Shown here one piece after another: positions 18,575-26,746 of a stretch of 31,779 nucleotides of DNA. The notes under the pieces are model-generated. The model did not search any database. It was given only the letters and a program-made list of their open reading frames with translations, and was not told where the DNA came from. Positions within the stretch are counted from its first letter, which is position 1; each line of letters starts with the position of its first letter. A program made the translations under genes and the position numbers. Source of the DNA: Candidatus Aminicenantes bacterium UBA6072. GTDB taxonomy: Bacteria; Acidobacteriota; Aminicenantia; UBA2199. The DNA lies in assembly GCA_002436105.1 (NCBI GenBank), contig DIXU01000011.1, positions 1 through 31,779 of the forward strand, read 5' to 3'.

Positions 18575-18591
18575 AAAAAAAGGAGATGCTG

Positions 18592-19116
18592 ATGAAAACC
18601 AAGAAAGGCTTTTCCGTTGTCGAGCTGCTGGTCGTACTGGCCGTCCTGGCGGTGGTCGTGACCATGACGGCACGGGTGGGGGAGAGCGTCACGGCCAACT
18701 CGCGCATCACCGGCCTGGTCAACAACTTCCTGGCCGATTATTCGTCGGCCAAGCTCCTGGCCTCGACAGAGAACCGCTACGTCGCCATCACTTTCTCGGG
18801 CGACGGCAACTCCTACACGCTGCAGAAGCAGACCGACATCACCCATTTCAACGACTGGACGCCGGTCAAGACGGTGACGCCCTTCACCGACCGCCCGTTT
18901 TTCAACCCCGGCGAGGTGAGCGACTTCGCGGTGAATTCCACCGGCGCGGTGCGCCTGCTCAAGAGCGACGGCACTCCCGACATGACCACCGCCGTGGGCA
19001 CCATCAGCCAGAACTTCTACATCCGCAAGGGGCGCGGCGGCGCCGGCGACCCGGTCGTCTACAGCCGCACCATCCAAATTTTCCCGTACGGAGGGTTGAA
19101 AGTTGAAAAACACTAG
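18592..19116 (+). CDS. FimT/GspH-type minor pseudopilin
   Basis: 174 residues. A type IV prepilin signal, KTKKG before FSVVELLVVLAVLAVVV, predicts cleavage between Gly6 and Phe7 with Glu at mature position 5. The remainder (about 30-174) is a beta-rich head like FimT/GspH minor pilins. ATG 18592 is chosen over 18586 because AGGAG at 18581-18585 is correctly spaced for it. It overlaps the next gene by 14 bases. First gene of a run encoding the minor-pilin priming complex and PilY1, which initiates pilus assembly. Confidence 0.88.
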   Translation: MKTKKGFSVVELLVVLAVLAVVVTMTARVGESVTANSRITGLVNNFLADYSSAKLLASTENRYVAITFSGDGNSYTLQKQTDITHFNDWTPVKTVTPFTDRPFFNPGEVSDFAVNSTGAVRLLKSDGTPDMTTAVGTISQNFYIRKGRGGAGDPVVYSRTIQIFPYGGLKVEKH

Positions 19117-19513
19117 AGGATTCACCCTGGTCGAGGCCCTGCTGGCCATGGCCATCGTCCTGTTCGTCGTGGTCTCGATCCTCTCCGGCTTCACGCAGCA
19201 GATGGTCTCCAACCGCTACGCCGGGGCCAAGAACATCGCCATCTCCCTGGCCGAGGCCAAGATCGAGGAGTACCTGAAGTTCCCCGCCTCGCAGATGCCG
19301 GCCGACAGCGTGGACTACGTGGTGGAGCAGAACCGCAAGCTGGTCGTCTCCACCGTCGACCCCGACCGCGAGGACCAGTACCGGCGCACCACCGTGGTCA
19401 CCCCGTCCCCGGACTTAGCCGCCATGAACGTCATCCGGGTGACCGTCGAATACGGCAGGCACAACGACCGCTACCCATTCCGCGTTGTGCTCAACTCGCA
19501 GCGCGGAGGCTGA
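19103..19513 (+). CDS. PilV-type minor pilin, TTG start
   Basis: 136 residues. The prepilin motif TRG before FTLVEALLAMAIVLFVVV predicts cleavage after Gly6; the rest is a small PilV-like head. The only start that keeps the signal is TTG at 19103, with a GGAGGG site at 19090-19095; an in-frame TGA lies six bases upstream of it. The frame overlaps the preceding pilin gene by 14 bases. Part of the minor-pilin operon. It could equally be called a GspI-like pseudopilin. Confidence 0.85.
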   Translation: MKNTRGFTLVEALLAMAIVLFVVVSILSGFTQQMVSNRYAGAKNIAISLAEAKIEEYLKFPASQMPADSVDYVVEQNRKLVVSTVDPDREDQYRRTTVVTPSPDLAAMNVIRVTVEYGRHNDRYPFRVVLNSQRGG

Positions 19514-19514
19514 C

Positions 19515-20576
19515 ATGAAGAACCGCAAGGGCTTCACCCTGGTCGAGTCGATGGTGGTCATGATCATCATGGCCCTGGTCATGAGCGCCATCTACATGAT
19601 GATCATGTATTACCGCGACGTGGCGGGAACCGAGCAGGCGCGGGTGCGCCAGACCCAGGAGTCGCGCTACCTGCTGTCGGTCTTCAGCTCGGAGCTGAAG
19701 AACGCCGGCGCCGTGATGACCCTGGTCAACACCGGCGGCTTCCTGGCCGTGCCGCCCAATTTCAACGGCATCCACCCGCTGAACAACGACGACTTCGCCG
19801 ACGGGGTGATCGTGGCCAGCGGCGACCCCAACGCCGTCAGCAAGCTGGTCAGCGAGGCCGACATGACCAGCCCCACCTCGCTGATCGTGAACAACACCGT
19901 CGCCGACCCCGCCTGGGCGCCCGGCGACAAGGGCATCCTCATCGGCCCCGACGGCTACTTCGTCTTCGTGGTCACCGCGGTCGGCGGCAACTCGCTGGAT
20001 GTCCGCGGCGAGTCGGTCTATCACTCGGGGCTGCTGGATACGACAAATTACAAGGATCTCTCCACCGCCGGCAACACGCTGACCTACCCGGTCAACTCGC
20101 CGGTGATGCGCCTTGGCGACTTCAGCATCTACCTGGTGCAGGAGCGCGACGACGCCGCCAAGGGGCGCAAGGTGCGCGACCTGGTACGCGTCAGCGACTG
20201 CTTCGGCAAGGCGGCCGTTCTGACCGACCCCGACGTCAACATCATCAAGGGGGCGATCGCCGAGAACGTCTGGGACCTGCAGCTGACCTATACCGCCTAT
20301 CCCGGCTTCCCCGACGTGTCGGCGCGGGAGGATTACTATACCTACGGCGGCAGCTCCGACCTGGACGCCCTGCTCAACGCCCTGCGCGTCAAGACGCTGA
20401 AGGAGATGACCGTCCATGTCGTCGCCCTCACCGACGACTACCCGGGGCGCGGCCAGGTCACCCACCAGCTGCCGCAGCTGGCCGACCGCGGGCCCGAGGC
20501 GCTGCCGGCGGGCAAGTACAACTACCGGACCTTTTCCTTCCTGGTCCAGCCGCGCAATTACAATGTCAAGATGTAG
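19515..20576 (+). CDS. PilW-type minor pilin
   Basis: 353 residues. Prepilin signal NRKG before FTLVESMVVMIIMALVMSAIY, Glu at mature position 5. The large C-terminal domain (about 40-353) is beta-rich with a long insert, as in PilW-like minor pilins, which cap the pilus with PilX and PilY1. GGAGG at 19505-19509 selects ATG 19515 over an upstream in-frame ATG inside the PilV gene. It starts two bases after the PilV stop. Confidence 0.87.
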   Translation: MKNRKGFTLVESMVVMIIMALVMSAIYMMIMYYRDVAGTEQARVRQTQESRYLLSVFSSELKNAGAVMTLVNTGGFLAVPPNFNGIHPLNNDDFADGVIVASGDPNAVSKLVSEADMTSPTSLIVNNTVADPAWAPGDKGILIGPDGYFVFVVTAVGGNSLDVRGESVYHSGLLDTTNYKDLSTAGNTLTYPVNSPVMRLGDFSIYLVQERDDAAKGRKVRDLVRVSDCFGKAAVLTDPDVNIIKGAIAENVWDLQLTYTAYPGFPDVSAREDYYTYGGSSDLDALLNALRVKTLKEMTVHVVALTDDYPGRGQVTHQLPQLADRGPEALPAGKYNYRTFSFLVQPRNYNVKM

Positions 20577-20586
20577 GAGAGACAAA

Positions 20587-21078
20587 ATGGAAAAAGGCAG
20601 CATGCTCGTTCTGGCGATCATCGCCACCCTGATCCTGTCGATCATCCTGGTGGCCGGCCTGACGGTCAGCACCACCGAGGTGCACACCACCCAGAACCAC
20701 CTGATGAACAAGATGTCCTACTACGAGGCCATCGAGGGGCTGGAGATCGTCACCCAGATGATCCGCACCACCGCCGACCCGGGCACCATCTACGTGCCGG
20801 CCGACGAATTCGATACCGCGCAGGGGGGGATCGCCCGCAAGTTCATCACCGGCACCCTGGTCAACTTCCAGAACAGCTCGACCCAGAACGTCAAGTCGTT
20901 CCAGGGCTTTGATCCGCCGCCGCTGCCCAGCATCTCGCTGGGCGCCTCGACTGGCGTGACGCCGGTGATCTGGTACGTGCCCATCACCGCCGAGGTCAAG
21001 ATGGGGGCCGCCAAGCAGAAGCGCTCCTACACCGAGATCGAGGCGGGGATCTATTCGATACTAATGACCGGTTATTAA
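20587..21078 (+). CDS. PilX-type minor pilin
   Basis: 163 residues. The N-terminus reads KGSMLVLAIIATLILSIILV, a hydrophobic stretch like PilX_N, which has an atypical prepilin site (Gly then Ser rather than Phe) and lacks Glu5. The head (about 35-163) includes the TQNHL/YYEAIEG segment usual for PilX-like proteins. ATG 20587 follows the PilW stop by ten bases with GGAGAG upstream. Function in this operon: cap or priming subunit, inferred from order. Confidence 0.82.
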   Translation: MEKGSMLVLAIIATLILSIILVAGLTVSTTEVHTTQNHLMNKMSYYEAIEGLEIVTQMIRTTADPGTIYVPADEFDTAQGGIARKFITGTLVNFQNSSTQNVKSFQGFDPPPLPSISLGASTGVTPVIWYVPITAEVKMGAAKQKRSYTEIEAGIYSILMTGY

Positions 21079-21088
21079 GGGGGAGAAC

Positions 21089-24000
21089 ATGAAAAAAAGC
21101 ATCTTTTTACTGGCGGTTCTTATTCTGGCGATCGGACCGGCCTGGGGCCAGGTGTCCCACTACCAGGACGACCGCGACCTGTTCATCGGCGTCGACAACG
21201 CCGCCAGCATCCGCCCCAACATCATGGTGCTGGCCGACAACTCGGGCTCGATGAACACGGCCATCTACCATCCGGCCTACAATCCCAAGGGAGAGCCGTA
21301 CTACATAGTGACTCCAACAGAAGGATACTTCACAGACGCTACTGGGCAGAAATTGAATCTGGATGAGACTCTACTCAATTTCAACTTGAATGACAGTTGG
21401 AATTCGACCTCCAATCTCTCTTCGACCATTTCCTTCAACATCTGCCGCGCGCAGAGCCAGGTTCTGCCAAGATGGGACCTGCGGGCGAGGTTCAACGAGC
21501 TCTACCGCGCCGGCGACTACAGCCGCTGGGAGATCTCCAAGTACGGCATCGACAACCAGGCCGGGATCGCCTTCCCGGTGGTGGGACAGGTCATCGACTA
21601 CGACGGCTGGGGCACGGGAATCGATGATCAGGCCATCATCACCAGCGTCTCCAGCAAGCTGGGCTATTGGCTCGTGACCGTTTCCGGCTACAACGGCCCG
21701 CCATCGAACGGCTCCTATGTTTACATCAACTATCACATTGAGACCAGCTTGAACAACGGGCTGGCCGAATTCCACCCAGTTGGCGAGGCCTGCACGGGCT
21801 TCGACCAGACCTTCAGCAATGTCAGCCTGTACGGGAGCTACGACCTCGCCGGGACCCCACATGCTACCACCAATCCCACCCGCTATGACCGCAAATACCT
21901 ATACTGGCTGGCCTTCTATGCTACCGAGCAGCAGCTCGCCGAGGTGACCTACTGGGCCACCACCGGCAAGTTCCCCGACAAGAGCGGCACCCTGGTCGAT
22001 TTCGGCTTCACCCGCATCGAGGTGCTGCGCCGGGTGCTGGCCGACGTCATGCGCGAGGTCCACGGCGACGTCAACCTCGGCCTTTCCGTCTTCAACAGCG
22101 AACACGGCGGCTATGTCCGCGAGAATATGACCAACTTCAACACCCTTTCTGCTTTGGAGTTGATGATCCAAAATAATATTTCATATCTTTCCGCTGAAAC
22201 ATGGACGCCTCTTTCCGAGGCGCTGGCGGCTGTCTGGTATTATATGATCGGCCAGAACACCTCGACCATCCAGCCCCACACAGACAAGAGCGTGGCCGAG
22301 GATTGCCCGCTCGAGGATTACTGCCAGAAACAGTACGTCATCCTGATGACCGACGGCGAATCGACCAAGGACAAGGAGCTGACAGGGCATGACCTTTATG
22401 GGGATACGTTCTATACCGGGTCCTATTTCGCCACCCACCCGGTCTCGGAATGGGGCGACGAGGACAACGGCGCCCACGACCCCGATCCCGACACCGGCGT
22501 GCAGCCGACCGAGTTGACCAAGCCCGACGGCACACCCTATTGCCCCGACGATACTTGCTGGCAGCCATTGAACGGCGGAACAGACATCCTCGACGACGTG
22601 GCCTGGTACATGGCGAAAAACGACCACTTCCCCGACTCCATCTTCGATCCCTGCTACGGGCTGGAGGGGGCCGCGCTGGAGGAGTGCAAGATCAACAAGA
22701 AGATCGAGTACGGCGACTTCCTGGAGAAATACCAGGGGATGCAGGCCGTCGAGACCTACGTCATCGGCTTCAACATGGACAACGACCTGTTGATGGAGAC
22801 GGCCACCAACGGCAACGGCGAGTACTACGTCGCCAGCAGCTACGACGACCTGAAAAAGGCGCTGACCAACGCCATCGTCAGCATCCAGCTGCGCAACATG
22901 GCATTCGCCGCCTTCACCGCGCCCAAGAAGATCACCTCGACGGTGGGCGAGGGCTTCTCCTTCGTCGGCTACTTCATGCCCTCGCTGGTCAACACCATCT
23001 GGAGCGGCCACCTGCAGTCGTACAAGATGACCGACTACTGGTACGCCGACCTGGACGGCAGCGGCAGCCTGGAGGAGAGCAACTCCACGGGCGCGAACGA
23101 GTTCACCAGCCGCCACGATTTCGAGACCGAATGCGCGACGGCCAATCCGGGGCTGACCTGCCTGCGCAGCGTCGTGCTGGCCAGCGTCCCCGAGTGGGAC
23201 ACGCAGCAGAAGCTGCTGACTGCCACGCGCAGCCTGTTCACTCACGACGGCGACACATCGCTGACGACGCTCATCCCCTTCACCACGGCCAACGCCGCCA
23301 CCCTGCAGCCCCTGCTCGGCCTTCCCGACGACGTCGCCCCCGACACCACCTACCTGACCCAGGCCCAGACCATCATCTCCTCGGTCGGCGGCACCACCCT
23401 CGGCGACATCTTCCATTCCGACATCGCCTATATCGGACCGCCGATGGTCGGCAAGAAATACATCAAGAACCTCAATCCAACCGACTGCGACAGCACGCCG
23501 CGCGAAGAAGACCCGGGGTGCTATGAAAAACTCCTGACCGACCAGGCCAACCGCGACAAGGTGATCTACGTCGGAACCAACGACGGCATCCTGCACCAGG
23601 TCGACGCCACGACCGACGCCACCCACGGCGGCGAGGAGCGCTGGGGCTTCATCCCCGACGAGGTCCTGCCCAAGCTGAAGGACATCGTCATCGACGAGAA
23701 CTACACTTATACCGTCGACGGCCGCCTGCATGCCGATGACATCTACTACCGCAACGGCGCCGACAAGTCCTGGAAGACCATCCTGGTTTTCGGTCTCAAG
23801 GACGGCGGCGACGCCTTCTACTGCCTCGACGTCACCGACGCCGACAGCGACCCCGTCGTGCTCTGGAAGTTCAAGGACGACGACTACAGCGGCCGCAGCT
23901 GGAGCAAGCCCTTCGTGGGCAAGATCCGCGAGCTGCAGGCCGACGACACCATCCTCGACCGCTGGGTGGTGGTGCTGGCCGGCGGCATGGCCTTCAACAA

Positions 24001-25222
24001 CGAGAACACTGCCGCCACCGCAGGCAAGGCCGTGTTCGTGATCGACGCCTCGACCGGCAAGCTGATCTGGATGCTCGGCTACAACTCCGCCGGCGCCGCC
24101 GACGCCGCGGGGACGGCACAGATCGACCTCAAGCTCGACGCCGCCTACACGGGCGACGGCGTCCGCTACCTGACCGCCAAGCCCGAATTCTGCTACCCCA
24201 TCCCCTCGGCCATCACCCCGGTCGACCGCGACAGCGACGGCTTCCTCGATACCATTTACTTCGGCAACGTGGCCGGCCACCTGTTCAAGGCCGACATCTC
24301 GTCGGCCGATCCCGATCAGTGGAAGGCCTATCAGCTGTACAAGAAGGAGGGGCTGCACGACGTTCCCCAGGCCTCCACCACGATCTCTTCGATCGCCGGA
24401 GATGTCCTCACCCTGGACAGCAAGGCCGCCGGCTTCGACGTGCACCGCAATGTCTTCGGCCTCACATCCAAGGCCATGGGCACGATCGACGCCATTGACC
24501 CGGTGAAAGACTACATCGTGACCGTCACCACCATCTCGCCCTCCTCGTTCATCGCCGGAGAGACCCTGGTCATCCCCAGCTACGATCCCATATACCTCTC
24601 GCCGGCCGTGTTCTACGACCAGTGCTTCAACCTCTGGGTGGCCTTCGGCAGCGGCGACCGCACGCGCTCGCGCACCAATCCCGACACCGGCAAGTTTATC
24701 GCCCTGCGCGACGGCAGCACTACGGTCAGCTCGATCACCGTGCAGAAAACCGATATCCTCCTCTCCGACCTGGTGCCCATCACCTGGACGGGAAATGTCG
24801 TCGATCCCGTCAACATCAAGGTGGAAAACAAGTGGGGCTGGTGGTTCACTTTCCCCATGGCCGCCAACAGCGAGAAGCTATTCGATCCCGAGCCGATCGT
24901 CCTGCCTGACCTCAACCTGGTGCCGCACATCTACTTCAACACCTACCAGCCTTCCACCGAGGAGACCAGCTCCGACTGCGACGCCCCCAAGAACGGCATG
25001 ATGTATTACTACGATATCACCTGCAACTACTGCGGGGATGGCACGCTGTCCGGCATCTCCGAGAGCGGCCGCATCGCCGGCGGCGGCGTCTTCCAGGGCA
25101 CCGATTACATTATCTACCAGGGCACCGGCGACGTGGCCTCGATCCCGCCCCTGCAGTCGATCAAGCCCATCAAGCTGATCTACACCGGCAGCATGCTGTT
25201 CATGAAGGAGAAAAAGAGGTAG
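21089..25222 (+). CDS. pilY1: PilY1-type pilus tip adhesin with vWA domain
   Basis: 1377 residues, secreted (signal peptide ending near GPAWG at about residue 20). The N-terminal half has a von Willebrand A domain: MIDAS motif DNSGSM near 50-55 and LMTDGE near 419-424. The C-terminal half is the PilY1 beta-propeller (about 770-1377), with the conserved calcium loop DRDSDGFLD at 1046-1054 and repeated VYVGTNDG/VFGLKDGG-type strands. PilY1 sits at the pilus tip, mediates adhesion or surface sensing, and regulates retraction. A stretch near 21300-21430 (residues about 71-114) and another near 22140-22200 are visibly AT-richer than the rest. It is the last gene before the terminator. Confidence 0.93.
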   Translation: MKKSIFLLAVLILAIGPAWGQVSHYQDDRDLFIGVDNAASIRPNIMVLADNSGSMNTAIYHPAYNPKGEPYYIVTPTEGYFTDATGQKLNLDETLLNFNLNDSWNSTSNLSSTISFNICRAQSQVLPRWDLRARFNELYRAGDYSRWEISKYGIDNQAGIAFPVVGQVIDYDGWGTGIDDQAIITSVSSKLGYWLVTVSGYNGPPSNGSYVYINYHIETSLNNGLAEFHPVGEACTGFDQTFSNVSLYGSYDLAGTPHATTNPTRYDRKYLYWLAFYATEQQLAEVTYWATTGKFPDKSGTLVDFGFTRIEVLRRVLADVMREVHGDVNLGLSVFNSEHGGYVRENMTNFNTLSALELMIQNNISYLSAETWTPLSEALAAVWYYMIGQNTSTIQPHTDKSVAEDCPLEDYCQKQYVILMTDGESTKDKELTGHDLYGDTFYTGSYFATHPVSEWGDEDNGAHDPDPDTGVQPTELTKPDGTPYCPDDTCWQPLNGGTDILDDVAWYMAKNDHFPDSIFDPCYGLEGAALEECKINKKIEYGDFLEKYQGMQAVETYVIGFNMDNDLLMETATNGNGEYYVASSYDDLKKALTNAIVSIQLRNMAFAAFTAPKKITSTVGEGFSFVGYFMPSLVNTIWSGHLQSYKMTDYWYADLDGSGSLEESNSTGANEFTSRHDFETECATANPGLTCLRSVVLASVPEWDTQQKLLTATRSLFTHDGDTSLTTLIPFTTANAATLQPLLGLPDDVAPDTTYLTQAQTIISSVGGTTLGDIFHSDIAYIGPPMVGKKYIKNLNPTDCDSTPREEDPGCYEKLLTDQANRDKVIYVGTNDGILHQVDATTDATHGGEERWGFIPDEVLPKLKDIVIDENYTYTVDGRLHADDIYYRNGADKSWKTILVFGLKDGGDAFYCLDVTDADSDPVVLWKFKDDDYSGRSWSKPFVGKIRELQADDTILDRWVVVLAGGMAFNNENTAATAGKAVFVIDASTGKLIWMLGYNSAGAADAAGTAQIDLKLDAAYTGDGVRYLTAKPEFCYPIPSAITPVDRDSDGFLDTIYFGNVAGHLFKADISSADPDQWKAYQLYKKEGLHDVPQASTTISSIAGDVLTLDSKAAGFDVHRNVFGLTSKAMGTIDAIDPVKDYIVTVTTISPSSFIAGETLVIPSYDPIYLSPAVFYDQCFNLWVAFGSGDRTRSRTNPDTGKFIALRDGSTTVSSITVQKTDILLSDLVPITWTGNVVDPVNIKVENKWGWWFTFPMAANSEKLFDPEPIVLPDLNLVPHIYFNTYQPSTEETSSDCDAPKNGMMYYYDITCNYCGDGTLSGISESGRIAGGGVFQGTDYIIYQGTGDVASIPPLQSIKPIKLIYTGSMLFMKEKKR

Positions 25223-25233
25223 AGCTCAAGAGC

Positions 25234-25271
25234 GAAAACGGAAGCGCCGCGGGGCGCTTCCGTTTTCTTTT
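25234..25271 (+). terminator. intrinsic terminator of the pilin/PilY1 operon
   Basis: Perfect 15-bp stem: 25234-25248 (starts GAAAACGG) pairs with 25253-25267 (ends CCGTTTTC) around a GCGG loop, followed by TTTT. Confidence 0.92.
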
Positions 25272-25272
25272 A

Positions 25273-25545
25273 AAGTGTCAGTGACGGTGTCAGTGTCAGC
25301 AAGCGGGCTTACGGGTATAAGTGGTAGTGATAGTGGTAGTGGTAGTGAAGAAAGAATCATTAATGTAATTGATATGCTGGGGTAATCCCGATCGCTGTTC
25401 CGCCTTTTGTAGGGGCGGTTCGCGAACCGCCCTTACATGAAGATAAATCCCAAATCATAAAGGGATCGCTTCCTGGTTCCTGCTAACACGAACACACTCT
25501 TTTCTTTGTTTTGGTCATTTGAATTTGGAATTTGGAATTTGTTTG
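25273..25545. repeat. left arm of a long imperfect inverted repeat
   Basis: Collinear with the reverse complement of 26461-26743. In order it holds GTGTCAGTGAC tandem words, GTGGTAGTGATAGTGG words, AGAAAGAATCATTAAT, a 20-base perfect palindrome built on GGTTCGCGAACC (25413-25432), and the TTTTGGT/GGAATTT segment. It contains no gene; it separates the PilY1 operon from the lipoprotein gene. Confidence 0.85.
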
Positions 25546-25639
25546 GAATTTGGTGCTTGGGATTTGGAATTAAAATTCTTACTATTGCTTTCTTTATTTT
25601 GCCGTCTGCCGTAAACCGTCTACCGTCAACCGATTGCAT

Positions 25640-25668
25640 TTGCAATCCATATCTTGACTTACTATAAT
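25640..25668 (+). promoter_or_regulatory. promoter of the bracketed lipoprotein gene
   Basis: TTGCAA (25640-25645), 17 bases, TATAAT (25663-25668). Start expected near 25675; the ribosome site GGAGG lies just before ATG 25698. Confidence 0.55.
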
Positions 25669-25697
25669 ATCGTTGGCGCTGGCAGCCGGAGGCAGAG

Positions 25698-26426
25698 ATG
25701 ATGAGAAAAGCATTCGTTGTCTTGTTCATGGCCATGATCGCCCTATCCTTTTGCTCGAAAAAAGGGGAGGAGAAGACCCCGCTGGCCGAGAGGCGCTTCC
25801 ATGAGGCCAACGAGCCCAGGCCGGCCACGGCCCGGAGTGAAGACGTCCCGCTGTGGATCACGGCCGTCCGCCTCAGCCCCGAGGCGCCCACCGTGCTGGA
25901 CGACATCACCGTTGTCGCCGAGCTGGACGATCCGGCACTGGAGAACGTCAGCTTCCAGTACGAGTGGCATGCCAACGGCCAGGAGCTGGCCGATGTCTGG
26001 GGCGACAAAATCGAAAAGGGAAAGCTCAAGCGCGGCTCCTGGGTCTATTGCCGCGTGAAAGCCGTGCTCGAGGACGCGGAGAGCGAGTGGGCCAAAAGCG
26101 ACCTGATCCAGGTGCTCAACACGCCGCCCGCGCTGCGGCTGGAGCCGGTGGGCGAGATCAGCGTGCCGGGCGAATTCCAGTACCGCGCGGCCGCCAGCGA
26201 CGCGGACGGGGACGAGCTGACCTTTGAATTGCCGTCGCCGCCGGACCCGGGGATCGCCATCGATCCCAAAAGCGGCCTGATCACCTGGGCCCTGAGCGAG
26301 GAAGTCGTCAAGCGCCTGGGGGAGAAGGCCGAGATCAAGATCGTTGTCGGCGACGGCGAGGCCAAGGCCGAGGGAACCATTACATTGCAATTCACAAGCA
26401 ATACCAGGAAGACCGAAATGCCGTGA
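25698..26426 (+). CDS. putative lipoprotein with Ig/cadherin-like domain
   Basis: 242 residues. A signal peptide ends in ALSFCSKKG; Cys19 could be lipidated, although Phe before it is unusual for a lipobox. Residues about 50-140 look like one Ig-type beta domain (VLDDITVVAELDDP) and 145-235 like a putative-Ig/cadherin-like module (SDADGDELTFEL ... GLITW). Probably an extracytoplasmic binding or structural protein; no enzyme motif. It is the only gene between two long inverted repeats and so may be mobile cargo or merely trapped between two repeat copies. GGAGG precedes the ATG. Confidence 0.8.
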   Translation: MMRKAFVVLFMAMIALSFCSKKGEEKTPLAERRFHEANEPRPATARSEDVPLWITAVRLSPEAPTVLDDITVVAELDDPALENVSFQYEWHANGQELADVWGDKIEKGKLKRGSWVYCRVKAVLEDAESEWAKSDLIQVLNTPPALRLEPVGEISVPGEFQYRAAASDADGDELTFELPSPPDPGIAIDPKSGLITWALSEEVVKRLGEKAEIKIVVGDGEAKAEGTITLQFTSNTRKTEMP

Positions 26427-26460
26427 CGCGTAACGCGTGACGCGTGTCACGAAGCCATGA

Positions 26461-26743
26461 AATAAATTCCAAATCTCAAATTCCAATTACCAAAACAAGA
26501 AAAGAAAATATTGGTGTTAATGATCATATTAGCAAGAGCCAGGAAAAGATCCCCTTGGGATTTGGGATTCCTTCTTCATGTAAGGGCGGTTCGCGAACCG
26601 CCCCTACAAAAGGCAGAACAGCGATTGGAATTACCCCGGCATATCAATTAGATTAATGATTCTTTCTTCACAACCACTATCACTATCACTACCACTTATA
26701 CCCGTAAGGCCTCTTGCTGACACTGACACTGTCACTGACACTT
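26461..26743. repeat. right arm of the long inverted repeat
   Basis: Reverse-complement partner of 25273-25545, including its own copy of the 20-base palindrome (26584-26603) and the same order of word repeats. It reaches to within three bases of the hypD stop codon. Preceded at 26423-26451 by a GTGACGCGT/ACGCGTGTCAC quasi-palindrome. Confidence 0.85.
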
Positions 26744-26746
26744 ATG

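Noticed and set aside
22181..24445. A 754-codon minus-strand frame opposite the PilY1 gene
   Set aside because: Valine/Gly/Asp-rich shadow of a gene with recognisable vWA and propeller motifs on the other strand.
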